A stretch of DNA of 41,248 nucleotides from an uncultured Microcaldota archaeon (GCA_903884115.1 CAISDH010000013.1:1-41248), one strand, 5' to 3'; positions 7,996 through 16,339 are shown, counted from the stretch's first letter. Notes: generated by a model from the sequence alone, not told the origin. Numbers and translations: made by a program.

Positions 7996-8970
7996 ATGGT
8001 TAGTGATTGTATGAAGGCAGGGACTGATGGAAATTTAGACAGTATAAGGGGAGTAGACTATGGAAAGAAGGACATTTCCGGTTTTGTAAAGAGCATGGCG
8101 AACGTTGGCTTACAGGCGACGAACCTCTCCAAGGCGGTCGAAATCATAGACATGATGAGGCAGAACAAAGCCACGGTATTTCTTTCATTCACTTCGAACA
8201 TGGTATCTTCAGGGCTTAGGGAAACGTTCGCTTATCTTGTGAAGAACAGGATGGTAGATGCAATAATCACGTCAGTAGGTTCGATAGAGGAGGACCTTAT
8301 AAAGTGCCACATGCCGTTCCTTCTGGGAAGTTTTGACGCTGATGATGCGGAGCTGCACAAAAAAGGGATAAACCGCATAGGCAACATATTAGTACCGAAC
8401 GACCGCTATATTAAACTGGAGAAGCTGCTGCACGCATTTTTTGCGGAGATGCTGGACAAGCAGGAGAAAACAGGAAAACTGATATCGCCTTCCGAGATTA
8501 TCTACGAGCTCGGCAAGAGGGTTGACGATGAAAATTCTATTTTGTATTGGGCCGCGAAGAACGGCATACCCATATTCTGCCCGGCAATAACGGACGGCGC
8601 CTTCGGGCTTGACCTGTACTTCTTCAAGTGCCTCAAAAAGGAGAATCGTGAATTTGGAATTGATGTAACTGCGGACATGGACAGGCTTGCCGACATCGTA
8701 TGGGAGTCAAAAAAGACAGGGGGCATCATCCTAGGCGGCGGGACGGCCAAACACCACCTATTAGGGATCAACATCGTGCACGGAGGCCTGGACTATGCGG
8801 TTTACGTATCCACAGGATCGGAGTACGACGGGTCGCTGTCCGGCGCAAGGCCCAAAGAGGCTAAATCTTGGAGCAAACTCAAAGAGAATGCGAACAACGT
8901 ATTCGTGGAGGGCGATGCGACAATCATATTCCCCCTGATAGTGGGCAGCATCGACAGGTCAGCTAAATGA
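7996..8970 (+). CDS. dys: Deoxyhypusine synthase
   Basis: The 324-residue protein is a normal-length archaeal DHS. It moves the aminobutyl group of spermidine to a lysine of translation factor aIF5A, using NAD. Visible family blocks are LSFTSNMVSSGLRE, DAIITSVGSIEED, NGIPIFCPAITDGAFG, the catalytic-lysine block GGGTAKHH (K252) and HGGLDYAVYVSTGSEYDGSLSGARP. The start is taken at ATG 7996; an in-frame TTG at 7966 would add ten residues but lies too close to the TATA box. The stop overlaps the start of a small membrane protein gene by four bases (ATGA), so the two are translationally coupled. Confidence 0.95.
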   Translation: MVSDCMKAGTDGNLDSIRGVDYGKKDISGFVKSMANVGLQATNLSKAVEIIDMMRQNKATVFLSFTSNMVSSGLRETFAYLVKNRMVDAIITSVGSIEEDLIKCHMPFLLGSFDADDAELHKKGINRIGNILVPNDRYIKLEKLLHAFFAEMLDKQEKTGKLISPSEIIYELGKRVDDENSILYWAAKNGIPIFCPAITDGAFGLDLYFFKCLKKENREFGIDVTADMDRLADIVWESKKTGGIILGGGTAKHHLLGINIVHGGLDYAVYVSTGSEYDGSLSGARPKEAKSWSKLKENANNVFVEGDATIIFPLIVGSIDRSAK

Positions 8971-9524
8971 ATTACATAATCCTCTTGTCGCTTTTTGTTG
9001 GGGTCTTCACACGGAAGGTTGATGACCATTATGATAAGAAAAGAAAGATGAACAAGCTTCTCCTGATCGGCCTGGCTGTCGCATACGGGGCGTTCATAGC
9101 CCTAATAGCTGAAGCCGTGCCGTCAGTCGTCTCGCTTGTGCTTGCGGTGCTTGTCGGATTGGTTGCATCGGGAAAGATAGACCGCTACGGCCACCAGATC
9201 GCAGTGCTCTCGTTTGTTGCGGTGTCGTTGATTTTCGGCTTCGCAGCGTTGCGCGGATTTAATATTGCGATGTTCTTGGTGTTCTTGGTCGCTGGCGTTG
9301 CAGATGAGGTGGCGAGCGATCGCTGCGCGAAGCATAAAAATCTGGGTTGCATGATTCTTTCATACAGACCTCTGCTGGAGATAACTGCGTTCCTGGTAAG
9401 CCTATACACTGGCATGTGGGAGGTGTGGCTGACCCTGCTGCTCTATGACATAGGAACAGGCTACGTTCCGATACTGTCGTATCCTTGGAAGGCCATTCTG
9501 GGAAAGGATTATTTAGAGTGCTAG
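8967..9524 (+). CDS. Small polytopic membrane protein of unknown function, coupled to deoxyhypusine synthase
   Basis: The 185-residue protein starts inside the stop codon of the DHS gene (ATGA overlap). It has about five or six hydrophobic segments: 1-15, 30-50, 51-69, 77-105, 135-150 and 150-165. Charged clusters sit between them: KVDDHYDKKRK near residue 20, GKIDRYGH near 70, and DEVASDRCAKHK near 110. These Asp/His-rich loops could bind metal or a phosphorylated substrate, as in membrane-embedded transferases, but I do not recognise the family. Coupling to DHS suggests co-expression, not necessarily a shared pathway. The gene ends just before the convergent SAH hydrolase gene. Confidence 0.65.
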   Translation: MNYIILLSLFVGVFTRKVDDHYDKKRKMNKLLLIGLAVAYGAFIALIAEAVPSVVSLVLAVLVGLVASGKIDRYGHQIAVLSFVAVSLIFGFAALRGFNIAMFLVFLVAGVADEVASDRCAKHKNLGCMILSYRPLLEITAFLVSLYTGMWEVWLTLLLYDIGTGYVPILSYPWKAILGKDYLEC

Positions 9525-9571
9525 CTGTGCATGGGCCTGCTCCCAGAGCAGCATTGCTTCAGATAAGGCGA

Positions 9572-10828
9572 TCACGTGCCCTCCTTCCAGCTCGAAAGGT
9601 ACTTCGCCTGTTCAGCGGTCAGTGAGTCTATCTTGACGTTTATCGCCTCCAGCTCAAGCCGGGCGATTTCATCATCGATATCTTCAGGAAGGGTTATGAC
9701 ACCTGCCTTGAGCTTGCCCTTGTTCTTTATGAGGTATTCGCACGCCAGTGCCTGTCCCGCAAAGCTTGTTGCCATGACTTCGCTAGGATGACCCTCGGCC
9801 GCGGCCAGGTTCACGAGCCTGCCCTCAGAGCACACGTGAATTCTCTTGCCGTTCACAACATATTCATCCAAGGAGTTGCGCATCTTACGCTTCTTCATGC
9901 TCTTGTTCAGCGATGCCACGTCTATCTCGACATCAAAATGGCCCGCGTTCGCGAGGATTGCACCATCCTTCATCTGTTTCATGTGATCCAGCGTGATAAC
10001 CTTCATGTCACCTGTTACGGTCATGAAGATGTCGCCGATCTTTGCAGCCTCTGCCATAGGCATCACCCTGAATCCGTCCAATACGGCCTGCAGCGCGCTG
10101 AAATGGTTCACTTCAGTTACAACGACGTTGGCTCCCAAGCCTTTTGCGCGCATGGCCACACCCTTGCCGCATTCGCCGTAGCCAGCGACTACGAACACCT
10201 TGCCCGCAATCAGGATATTGGTTGCCCGCAGTACACCGTCAATAGCAGACTGACCTGTGCCATAGTAGTTGTCCAGTAAGTGCTTTGTCTTGTTGTCGTT
10301 GACCGCCACTACAGGATACTTCAGCGCAGAATCGCGCGCCATTGCGCGCAGCCTTATCACGCCTGTCGTTGTTTCCTCGCAGCCACCTATCATGCTCTTT
10401 ATCAGCTCCGGATGCATTGTGTGTATGCGCGATACAAGATCGCAGCCGTCGTCTATCGTCATGTTGGGCTTTGTTGCTATGACCGCATCTATGTACTTGT
10501 AGTACTCGTCCTTTGACTCGCCCTTGTAGCCGTAGACGCTTATCCCGTCCTTTGCGAGCGCAGCGGCAACGTCATCCTGTGTCGAGAGGGGGTTGCAGCT
10601 TGCGATCGAGACCTTTGCACCGCCAGCCACAAGAGTCCTCACCAGCACTGCGGTCTCTTTTGTTATGTGCAGCGCCATCCCTATCGTCAGGCCTTTGAAA
10701 GGTTTCTCAGTCGAGAAGCGCTCGCGTATTTTCTGCAATGCCTGCATCCTGCCTTCCGCCAGCTCGATATTGAGCATCCCGCTATCGGCAAGGCCGATGT
10801 CCTTGACCTCGTATTCTTGTTTCGTCAA
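9572..10828 (-). CDS. ahcY: Adenosylhomocysteinase (SAH hydrolase)
   Basis: The 418-residue protein matches archaeal SAH hydrolase, which splits S-adenosylhomocysteine to adenosine and homocysteine and so relieves product inhibition of methyltransferases. Key blocks are HITKETAVLVRTL, GCEETTTGVIRL, VVAVNDNKTKHLLDNYYGTGQS, the NAD-binding GYGECGKG (216-223), TEVNHFSALQA, and AGHFDVEID. It lacks the long C-terminal dimer arm of the bacterial/eukaryotic enzyme and ends SWKEGT, as in other archaeal forms. The start is TTG: the next upstream in-frame codons run into a stop and the first ATG is 17 codons in, inside the conserved KDIGLADSG block. The gene follows the CYTH gene by 26 bases. Confidence 0.96.
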   Translation of the reverse strand: MTKQEYEVKDIGLADSGMLNIELAEGRMQALQKIRERFSTEKPFKGLTIGMALHITKETAVLVRTLVAGGAKVSIASCNPLSTQDDVAAALAKDGISVYGYKGESKDEYYKYIDAVIATKPNMTIDDGCDLVSRIHTMHPELIKSMIGGCEETTTGVIRLRAMARDSALKYPVVAVNDNKTKHLLDNYYGTGQSAIDGVLRATNILIAGKVFVVAGYGECGKGVAMRAKGLGANVVVTEVNHFSALQAVLDGFRVMPMAEAAKIGDIFMTVTGDMKVITLDHMKQMKDGAILANAGHFDVEIDVASLNKSMKKRKMRNSLDEYVVNGKRIHVCSEGRLVNLAAAEGHPSEVMATSFAGQALACEYLIKNKGKLKAGVITLPEDIDDEIARLELEAINVKIDSLTAEQAKYLSSWKEGT

Positions 10829-10854
10829 ATAATCACGTTTTTATCGTGCAAACC

Positions 10855-11427
10855 TCATTCATCAAAGTACTTGGATTTATTGGGGAATAACAATAAGAAG
10901 GGGTAGCCTTGGTAATTGCGCTGTATCCTACCAACATTCATACCCTTTAGGAAGCGCACCATCTCATCGGTGATTTTCTTGGAGTTGACGCCTTTGCCCT
11001 TGAATTCGATCTCAACGAAAGTCCCAAGGCCTGAGACCGTGTCAGCGCTTATCTCGTAATTCTTGTAGAGCCATGAAGTCCTTACCTTATCAACCTTGGT
11101 TATGGGCTTTAGGTTCAGCGCCTTGAATATGCGTTTCATTTGATCAATGTCCTTTATCCGGGTCTCGAATTCGTCGCATTCTGTGGATTTTCCTTGCTTA
11201 TCGAAGCGGAAATTCTTGTAGTTTACAGTGTGCACGCCGCCTTCGCTCCTTAGACGGAGCCACTCCTTCACTGGATGCTGCGATATGAAATTCCTGTGGA
11301 ACGGGATGAAGTATTCATCAACCTGCCTGGATTCGCCAAGGTATTTCGCGTGCTTGCCCAGGAAAGATATGAGCTTGGCCTTTCGCCCAATCTTGACCTT
11401 TATCTCAATTTCCTTGTTGTTCGGCAT
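10855..11427 (-). CDS. CYTH-domain protein (CyaB class IV adenylate cyclase / triphosphatase-like)
   Basis: The 190-residue protein carries the defining ExExK motif near its start (E6-I-E-I-K10), followed by alternating charged strands typical of the CYTH triphosphate tunnel: R76-L-R, the VNYKNFRFDK strand, ECDEFETRI, and FVEIEFKGKG late in the chain. CYTH enzymes bind triphosphates with divalent metal. Archaeal members are often named class IV adenylate cyclase (CyaB), but inorganic or organic triphosphatase activity is equally possible, and the sequence does not decide. It lies in a minus-strand run between uppP and the SAH hydrolase gene, with gaps of 41 and 26 bases, so co-transcription is likely. 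Confidence 0.85.
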   Translation of the reverse strand: MPNNKEIEIKVKIGRKAKLISFLGKHAKYLGESRQVDEYFIPFHRNFISQHPVKEWLRLRSEGGVHTVNYKNFRFDKQGKSTECDEFETRIKDIDQMKRIFKALNLKPITKVDKVRTSWLYKNYEISADTVSGLGTFVEIEFKGKGVNSKKITDEMVRFLKGMNVGRIQRNYQGYPFLLLFPNKSKYFDE

Positions 11428-11468
11428 GCATGATCACGCAGCGCACTCAAAAGGCACATGCTTGCTAT

Positions 11469-12338
11469 TCAGACGCCTACGCCTGCAACCAGACTTATGA
11501 TCCCGCTAAATATCGCAATCACACCAAGAATGAATATCAGGGTCGTTACCCTGCTGCTCTTTGCAAACTTTATCAGCGCATCCATAAACACGAGGCTAAC
11601 TATTGTCGACACAACCATCGCAATGCCTATGTAGAGGGCAGGCAGGCTGCCTGTCACTGAGCTTATCTCTGAGTGAGAGAACAATAGAGTGACAAGCGTC
11701 GCGCCCAGAGATGCAGGAATAAGGGCAAAGAAAGACAGCCTGAACGCTTCTTCCGGTTTCACCTTCAGGAGCAGCATTGCAGATACTGTGGTTCCAGACC
11801 TGCTGACGCCAGGAAATGCGGATATTCCCTGCGCAATCCCTATCAATATGAGATCGACAAACGACAGGTCGGACACTGTTTTGTTAAGAGTGTGCCTTCC
11901 TCTTGAAAATCGCAGAAGAAGCCAGTCTGCCAGAAGTATCAGCCCCAGTGCGATCATCGGGATTCCGATCGCCGGACCTGTTACGAGAGAGGATACCAAC
12001 TTGTATATTGGAATGGCAATTATTGCAGTGACAATGGTAACAACAAAAAGGTACTTCAGGAGCAGCCAGCCCTGAGTGCCGCCCCGACCAGCGAGCGCCA
12101 TGATCGCACCGTAGAGTTCCCTCCTGAAGTATATCACAGCCGCAAGGAAAGTCCCGCCCTCAAGGAAGAGGCCGAGGGCATACGCCTGCGAGAAATTCAG
12201 ATTAAGCAGGTATGTGGATGCGATCATTATCTGTGTCTTGCTGCTGATGGGCAGCCATTCGCTTATGCCCTGCACTAGCCCCAGTATGAGACTTATGACC
12301 AATTTTGCAACATAGTTTGCTGCAGGTGTGTAAGCCAA
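11469..12338 (-). CDS. uppP: Undecaprenyl-diphosphatase family protein (BacA/UppP)
   Basis: The 289-residue membrane protein has both inverted active-site motifs of the family: GLVQGISEWLPISSKTQ near residues 20-36 and GIAQGISAFPGVSRSGTT in the second half, with Glu, Ser and Arg of the catalytic set present. About eight helices follow the family pattern. Bacterial UppP removes a phosphate from C55-polyprenyl diphosphate; in archaea the substrate should be a dolichol-type or other polyprenyl diphosphate released by glycosylation. That fits the glycosyltransferase and glycosylatable proteins elsewhere in the window. The start is TTG (12338); no ATG precedes the first conserved helix. An ATTAAAA element about 35 bases upstream can serve as TATA box. 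Confidence 0.92.
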   Translation of the reverse strand: MAYTPAANYVAKLVISLILGLVQGISEWLPISSKTQIMIASTYLLNLNFSQAYALGLFLEGGTFLAAVIYFRRELYGAIMALAGRGGTQGWLLLKYLFVVTIVTAIIAIPIYKLVSSLVTGPAIGIPMIALGLILLADWLLLRFSRGRHTLNKTVSDLSFVDLILIGIAQGISAFPGVSRSGTTVSAMLLLKVKPEEAFRLSFFALIPASLGATLVTLLFSHSEISSVTGSLPALYIGIAMVVSTIVSLVFMDALIKFAKSSRVTTLIFILGVIAIFSGIISLVAGVGV

Positions 12339-12443
12339 GATATCAACTCGTGCATCCTTTGACGCACCGAAAGATTAAAACCCAGGAAATCAAAGCCTTG
12401 CTCTCATCATGGCTTCGTTCGTATAAAAATGTTTCTGTGTCAT

Positions 12444-13778
12444 TCAGTCGAAGAGTTTTATCCTCACCACCTTCTTCGCTCTGATCTCCCTGAGCAGGTA
12501 ATACACGACTAAAAGCGACAGGGCCATTGTCACTCCGAAGATCAACACCTCGTGACTCAGACCGGTAAAGAATGCAAGCAGCAGGACAATCCCCACTATA
12601 GGCAGATATGGATAGAGAGGCATCATGAATGGCGATTTGACTCCCCGCCTCCTGAAATGCATCACGTCCAAGCCTATCAAGAGGTAGTCGAACATCAACC
12701 CGAAGTTTGCGATGGACGCTATCACGTATATGTTTCCGGAAAACAGCATCGCTATTCCGATTATCGCGGATATGATTATGCCGTTCTCTGCAGAATCCTT
12801 CTTTTTATCGTACTTTCTGAAGAACTTTGGAAGGAGGTGGTCATCGCTCATCTGGTACAGCGACCTGGAGGCGCTGAGTATCATGGCCACTGTAGCAGAA
12901 GCGGTCGCTACAAGCGCACCTAGATCGGTCAGGAGCACCAGCCATAAAGGCGCGTGAACTTGCCTCAGCACATAAGACAGGGGATCGGCAGTCAAAAGGC
13001 CGCTGTAAGCGCTGGAAGGAACAAGCAGCAGCATTGCCGCAACTACAAGCACATACAAGGTTATGCTTATCAGCACTGCAGCCACTATGGCCTTGACATA
13101 GCCTTTGGCACCTCCCTTGATCCTGTCTGTGATCGTAGATACTGACTGAAAACCTGAATAGGCGAAGAACACCACGACACTGGCAGCGAATATGCTTCCG
13201 ATCGCGCCTCCTGAAACGCTAAAAGACAGCAGAGGCACCCCGCTGGGCTTTGAAAGCACCACGAATGCGGCAAAAGCAACGAAGATGAGCAATATTGCTA
13301 TCTTTATCAGGACAAGACCGAAATCAGCCTGAGTGGCTTTCTTCAGTCCGAGCATGTTGAGCAGGGACAATGCCACTATGAGTATGATGGCGAAGAGTAT
13401 CGGATACATGCCCGCTGCACTGCCGAAAATAAAGCTAGACAGGTACGATCCGAATCCCAATGCTATTGCGGATATCGATACGGCGATAGCCATGTATCGG
13501 AACATCCCTGTTATGAAGCCCAGTTCGCTGCCGAACGCCTTGTAGGTGTAGGAGTACGATGCGCCCCGCTCATAAGGCATGAGCGCGCCCAGTTCTCCAA
13601 GCTCAAGCGAGACGATGATTGCCACGACCCCGACTATAAGGAAGGCTATGAGGGCATTAGCCCCTGCAAGCGCAATGGACGTGCCGCTCAGAACAAATAT
13701 GCCTGCGCCGATGATCGCTCCCAGGCCTACGGCCGCAGCCACAGAGACATTTATCTTGTTTTTGTCGTTACTGGACAT
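12444..13778 (-). CDS. APC-superfamily amino acid permease
   Basis: The 444-residue protein has about 12 hydrophobic helices. The first broken helix shows GLGAIIGAGIFVLSG, the substrate-contact motif of APC transporters, and the sixth-helix region shows ASVVVFFAYSGFQSVSTITDRIKGG, also diagnostic. It should be a proton- or sodium-coupled amino acid or amine importer in the cytoplasmic membrane. Specificity cannot be read. It follows the nagB-like gene by 32 bases on the same strand, so the two may share a transcript. The ATG start gives an N-terminal tail of about 10 polar residues. Confidence 0.9.
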   Translation of the reverse strand: MSSNDKNKINVSVAAAVGLGAIIGAGIFVLSGTSIALAGANALIAFLIVGVVAIIVSLELGELGALMPYERGASYSYTYKAFGSELGFITGMFRYMAIAVSISAIALGFGSYLSSFIFGSAAGMYPILFAIILIVALSLLNMLGLKKATQADFGLVLIKIAILLIFVAFAAFVVLSKPSGVPLLSFSVSGGAIGSIFAASVVVFFAYSGFQSVSTITDRIKGGAKGYVKAIVAAVLISITLYVLVVAAMLLLVPSSAYSGLLTADPLSYVLRQVHAPLWLVLLTDLGALVATASATVAMILSASRSLYQMSDDHLLPKFFRKYDKKKDSAENGIIISAIIGIAMLFSGNIYVIASIANFGLMFDYLLIGLDVMHFRRRGVKSPFMMPLYPYLPIVGIVLLLAFFTGLSHEVLIFGVTMALSLLVVYYLLREIRAKKVVRIKLFD

Positions 13779-13810
13779 CAGGCCACATCAGATATATCAC
13801 ACCAGCAATC

Positions 13811-14506
13811 TTAAAGTCTGCATGCAGCTGCCTTATCTGCAAATATGTATGTGTTCCTATGCGACTGAAGGAATGAAGCGGGAGTTGAGGGGCTTGGAGG
13901 CTCTTTGATGGTCGCGAATAGGGCATCGCTCTTGTCCTTGCCAGAAGCCATCAGTATGATGGTCTTTGCAGAAAGTATCTCCTTCATGCCCATTGTTATC
14001 GCCCTTTGCACAGGGGCATCGTTCCTCTCTATCGTTTCATCTTGCAAGTCCACCACCCGTGTTCTTGAGTAGATTCCCGAGCCAGGCTCGTTGAACGCTA
14101 TATGGCCATTCTTGCCTATGCCGAGTATCTGCAAGTCTATCGGGCCAAGCGCGTCAAACTCTTTTGCATATCTTGCCACTGCGTCAGCTTCTGGCGCCTC
14201 GCCATCAGGAAAATGTATGTTTTTCTTCTGCATGTCTATGTTGCAGAACAGGAGGCTGTCCATGTAATATCTGTAGCTGCGCTTGTCTTTTGTGCTTATC
14301 CCATAATATTCGTCCAGGTTGAACGATATTTTGTCCCTGAATGATATCTTGCCTTCCTTGCACAGTTTTGACAGTTTTTCATAGAGAAGAATGGGGGTGT
14401 TTCCTGTTGCAAAGCCCAACACAGCGGATTCAGGAAAATATTTCAGAAAAACTTCTAATGCCGCGTCTGTCATTTCACTATAATCTTCTTTTATTATTAG
14501 CTGCAT
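13811..14506 (-). CDS. nagB: Glucosamine-6-phosphate deaminase-like protein
   Basis: The 231-residue protein begins MQLIIKEDYSEMTD, with the family's first strand and helix directly after the start. Motifs are GFATGNTPILLYEKL, SFNLDEYYG (D65, E66) and LGIGKNGHIAFNEPGSG with catalytic His135 and Glu140, then SRTRVV and QRAITMGMKEIL. The KNGH form resembles the Bacillus-type NagB, where this position is Asn rather than the Asp of the E. coli enzyme. It should convert glucosamine-6-P to fructose-6-P and ammonia, or act on a related amino sugar; 6-phosphogluconolactonases share the fold but usually lack the HIAFNEP block. It is slightly shorter than E. coli NagB (266). A longer open frame upstream runs through the neighbour in another frame and is not coding. 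Confidence 0.85.
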   Translation of the reverse strand: MQLIIKEDYSEMTDAALEVFLKYFPESAVLGFATGNTPILLYEKLSKLCKEGKISFRDKISFNLDEYYGISTKDKRSYRYYMDSLLFCNIDMQKKNIHFPDGEAPEADAVARYAKEFDALGPIDLQILGIGKNGHIAFNEPGSGIYSRTRVVDLQDETIERNDAPVQRAITMGMKEILSAKTIILMASGKDKSDALFATIKEPPSPSTPASFLQSHRNTYIFADKAAACRL

Positions 14507-14523
14507 GAATTGCGCCTTTGGTG

Positions 14524-15069
14524 TTATCGCTTCCTCTCCAATTCCTTGATGAGCAGAACGCAGGATACCGCAGGCCCGAAGGAGGTGTATCCTTTTCCAG
14601 ATCGTATTATCGTGGCCCCGAGCTCCTTCCTGCCGCGTATCTTGAGCAGCATGGCTTCTGGGCAGCACACCCTGAGGCTCGGAAACTCGTCTGAGATGGC
14701 CTTTGTGAGCTTTTGCACGGGGTTTGTCATCATCACCAAGATCGTGGATCTCTTGAATGCGCGCCTGTTCTTGAGCTCATATATGACCGCTTCAACAGTG
14801 GCGAGGTTCTGCGTGTAGAGCGCAACCTCGTCAAGATTGTCTGGCGTGCGCGGTTTGCCTGCCGTGATGATGATGTAGTCTGCTGGCGTTACCCTGCTCG
14901 TTATCTCTGTGTTGATACCCATGCCAGAGCAGGCGTGGCGCAGGTCTAGGATGTCGCCCTTTAGATCCTTGATGTCGTAGAGCATGACCCTGGAAGGCTT
15001 GAGCTCGTGGATGCACTGCCATGCTGTCTGGGAACCTACGCGACCGACACCTGCGATGAGGATTTTCAT
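14524..15069 (-). CDS. Malate/lactate dehydrogenase-like protein, internally shortened
   Basis: The chain is 181 residues against about 310 for the family. The N-terminal NAD domain is well kept: GVGRVGS nucleotide loop, LYDI with the NAD-ribose Asp, ITAGKPRTPDN with the mobile-loop Arg, and MMTNPVQKLT equivalent to TNPVD. After that the chain jumps to sequence resembling the far C-terminus (ATIIRSGKGYTSFGPAVS). The segment with the substrate Arg and the catalytic His (GEHG block) is absent. Dehydrogenase activity is therefore unlikely. It may be an NAD-binding regulator or a decaying gene, although the frame is intact. The gene precedes nagB by 17 bases. The start is taken at MKILIAG; an in-frame start lies 8 codons earlier. 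Confidence 0.72.
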   Translation of the reverse strand: MKILIAGVGRVGSQTAWQCIHELKPSRVMLYDIKDLKGDILDLRHACSGMGINTEITSRVTPADYIIITAGKPRTPDNLDEVALYTQNLATVEAVIYELKNRRAFKRSTILVMMTNPVQKLTKAISDEFPSLRVCCPEAMLLKIRGRKELGATIIRSGKGYTSFGPAVSCVLLIKELERKR

Positions 15070-15128
15070 GTTATCAGCCTTAATTCTCAACACTTATGTA
15101 GCATTCAGTAATATAAGCAATAGGTAAG

Positions 15129-15200
15129 TTCGGGCCGCCGGGTAGCTTCATTTACGTCGGCAGGTGAAACAACATCGTTCGTTATTATTTAACGGTGTTT
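15129..15200. repeat. Direct repeat copy R1, downstream of the SDR gene
   Basis: The core at 15137-15170 (starting GCCGGGTAGCTTCATTTACG) recurs at 16131-16164 (R2) and 16263-16296 (R3). R1 and R3 stay similar for about 30 more bases (shared TATTATTT then TGTTT). R1 lies 34 bases after the SDR stop codon. Its left end reads CGGGCC instead of the GGGGTC of the other copies, so it has diverged there. In plus-strand RNA its right part can form a 9-bp hairpin (AACATCGTT with AACGGTGTT, one G-U). Confidence 0.75.
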
Positions 15201-15234
15201 GCACACTTCAGTCAGCAAAAAGATAGAGGATGCC

Positions 15235-16011
15235 TTAGTTTGCATCCCATCCGCCATCCACAAGTAAAATGTGGCCTGTTATGTAGTTACCCGCTTTTGA
15301 AGCAAGAAGCAATGTTGCCCCTTCTAACTCCCATGGTTCGCCTACCCTCCCCATCGGGGTTCTTCCGTTTATGTGCTTTATCATATCCGGATTTTGAAAC
15401 ATTGGAGAGGTCATCTCACTTGGGAAGAAGCCTGGAGCTATTGCATTTACTCTTATTTTGTAAGGTGCCAGCTCTACAGCTAGGGCCCTGGTCATATTCG
15501 CAACGCCGCCTTTAGTGGAATAATAAGAAATTGCAGGCACCATATCACCATGTACGCCGTAAATGGAATCTATATTGATTATGCTTCCGCCAACCTTCTT
15601 TTTTATCATGCTTTTTGCAACGGCTTGGGCACATCTGAAGACGCCATTCAGGTTAACATCAACTACAGCAAGCCATTCTTGTTCGGTCATTTCGATGGCA
15701 GGCTTTGCTACGGCTATCCCCGCATTATTTACGAGTATATCTATTCTCCCAAAGGTTTTCTCTGCGTAGGCGACCATCTCGTCTACATCTTGTTGTTTGC
15801 TGACATCGCAGACATAGGGAAGGATTCTCCTGCCTGTAGCTTTTGATATGGATTTGGCATTCGCTTTCAATTTGTCTTCACGCCTTGCGCAGATGATGAG
15901 GTCTGCTCCGCCTTCTGCAAGCGCCGTGGCAAATGCAACGCCAAGTCCACTCGATACGCCAGTTACAATGCCAAATTTCCCATCAAGTTTAAAGAGGTCC
16001 AATACGTTCAT
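15235..16011 (-). CDS. Short-chain dehydrogenase/reductase (gluconate 5-dehydrogenase / 3-oxoacyl-ACP reductase-like)
   Basis: The 258-residue protein is a classical SDR: TGVSSGLG coenzyme loop near residue 17, ICARRE after strand 2 (an Arg here favours NADP), LVNNAGIA, the Ser of INIDSIYG, and the catalytic YYSTKGG followed by VRVNAIAPGFF-type sequence (here IRVNAIAPGFFPSEMT) and an ending GHILLVDGGW. The LFKLDGKFGIVTG opening resembles gluconate 5-dehydrogenases and related sugar-acid reductases, but substrate assignment is weak. The start is taken at MNVLDLF (16011); in-frame starts at 16020 and 16074 would add hydrophobic residues not usual in the family. The gene is enclosed by direct repeats R1 on one side and R2/R3 on the other. 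Confidence 0.88.
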   Translation of the reverse strand: MNVLDLFKLDGKFGIVTGVSSGLGVAFATALAEGGADLIICARREDKLKANAKSISKATGRRILPYVCDVSKQQDVDEMVAYAEKTFGRIDILVNNAGIAVAKPAIEMTEQEWLAVVDVNLNGVFRCAQAVAKSMIKKKVGGSIINIDSIYGVHGDMVPAISYYSTKGGVANMTRALAVELAPYKIRVNAIAPGFFPSEMTSPMFQNPDMIKHINGRTPMGRVGEPWELEGATLLLASKAGNYITGHILLVDGGWDAN

Positions 16012-16119
16012 GACAATCATTGTTACTTGAAACCAAACACATAAAAGAAGGCGAGTTACTGGTTTGAGGTTCATATCTTATACCGACGATGGACACATTT
16101 TGACTTCGTAGATTTGATT

Positions 16120-16164
16120 GGTTTGGGGTCGCCGGGTAGCTTCATTCACGTCGGTAGTTGAAAC
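16120..16164. repeat. Direct repeat copy R2 with tRNA-Trp 3'-end sequence
   Basis: The core GCCGGGTAGCTTCATT then CACGTCGG matches R1 and R3 with a few changes. Its left edge (GGTTTGGGGTCGC at 16120-16132) is identical over 13 bases to the 3' end and downstream flank of tRNA-Trp at 17387-17399. It is about 110 bases upstream of the SDR start. Homology with R1/R3 fades after GAAAC. Confidence 0.75.
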
Positions 16165-16249
16165 GAAAGCACTTGACTGTGAACATTCCAGTTAGGCGAC
16201 TACAGAATTTGAAAGGGCAGTCACCTTTTGAACGGCTAGGAGAAGACAG

Positions 16250-16326
16250 AAGGTTTGGGGTCGCCGGGTAGCTTCATTTACGTAGGCATGGAAAACAGCA
16301 GTGTTTACTATTATTTGAAGATGTTT
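16250..16326. repeat. Direct repeat copy R3 with tRNA-Trp 3'-end sequence
   Basis: The left edge AAGGTTTGGGGTCGC (16250-16264) is identical over 15 bases to 17385-17399, which spans the last bases of tRNA-Trp and its flank. The core then matches R1 and R2, and the right part matches R1 for about 30 more bases. The copy ends 13 bases from the Fic stop codon. A perfect 8-bp hairpin (CTATTATT with AATAATAG) covers 16308-16334. Confidence 0.78.
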
Positions 16327-16339
16327 AATAATAGAAGGG

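Noticed and set aside
14507-14668. N-terminal extension of the NagB-like frame
   Set aside because: The extra 54 residues lie over the malate dehydrogenase-like gene in another frame and have no similarity to NagB; the ATG at 14506 starts the known fold.
15129-16326. CRISPR array
   Set aside because: Only three copies with unequal spacing (about 990 and 130 bases), one gap containing a gene; this is not CRISPR architecture and no cas genes are present.
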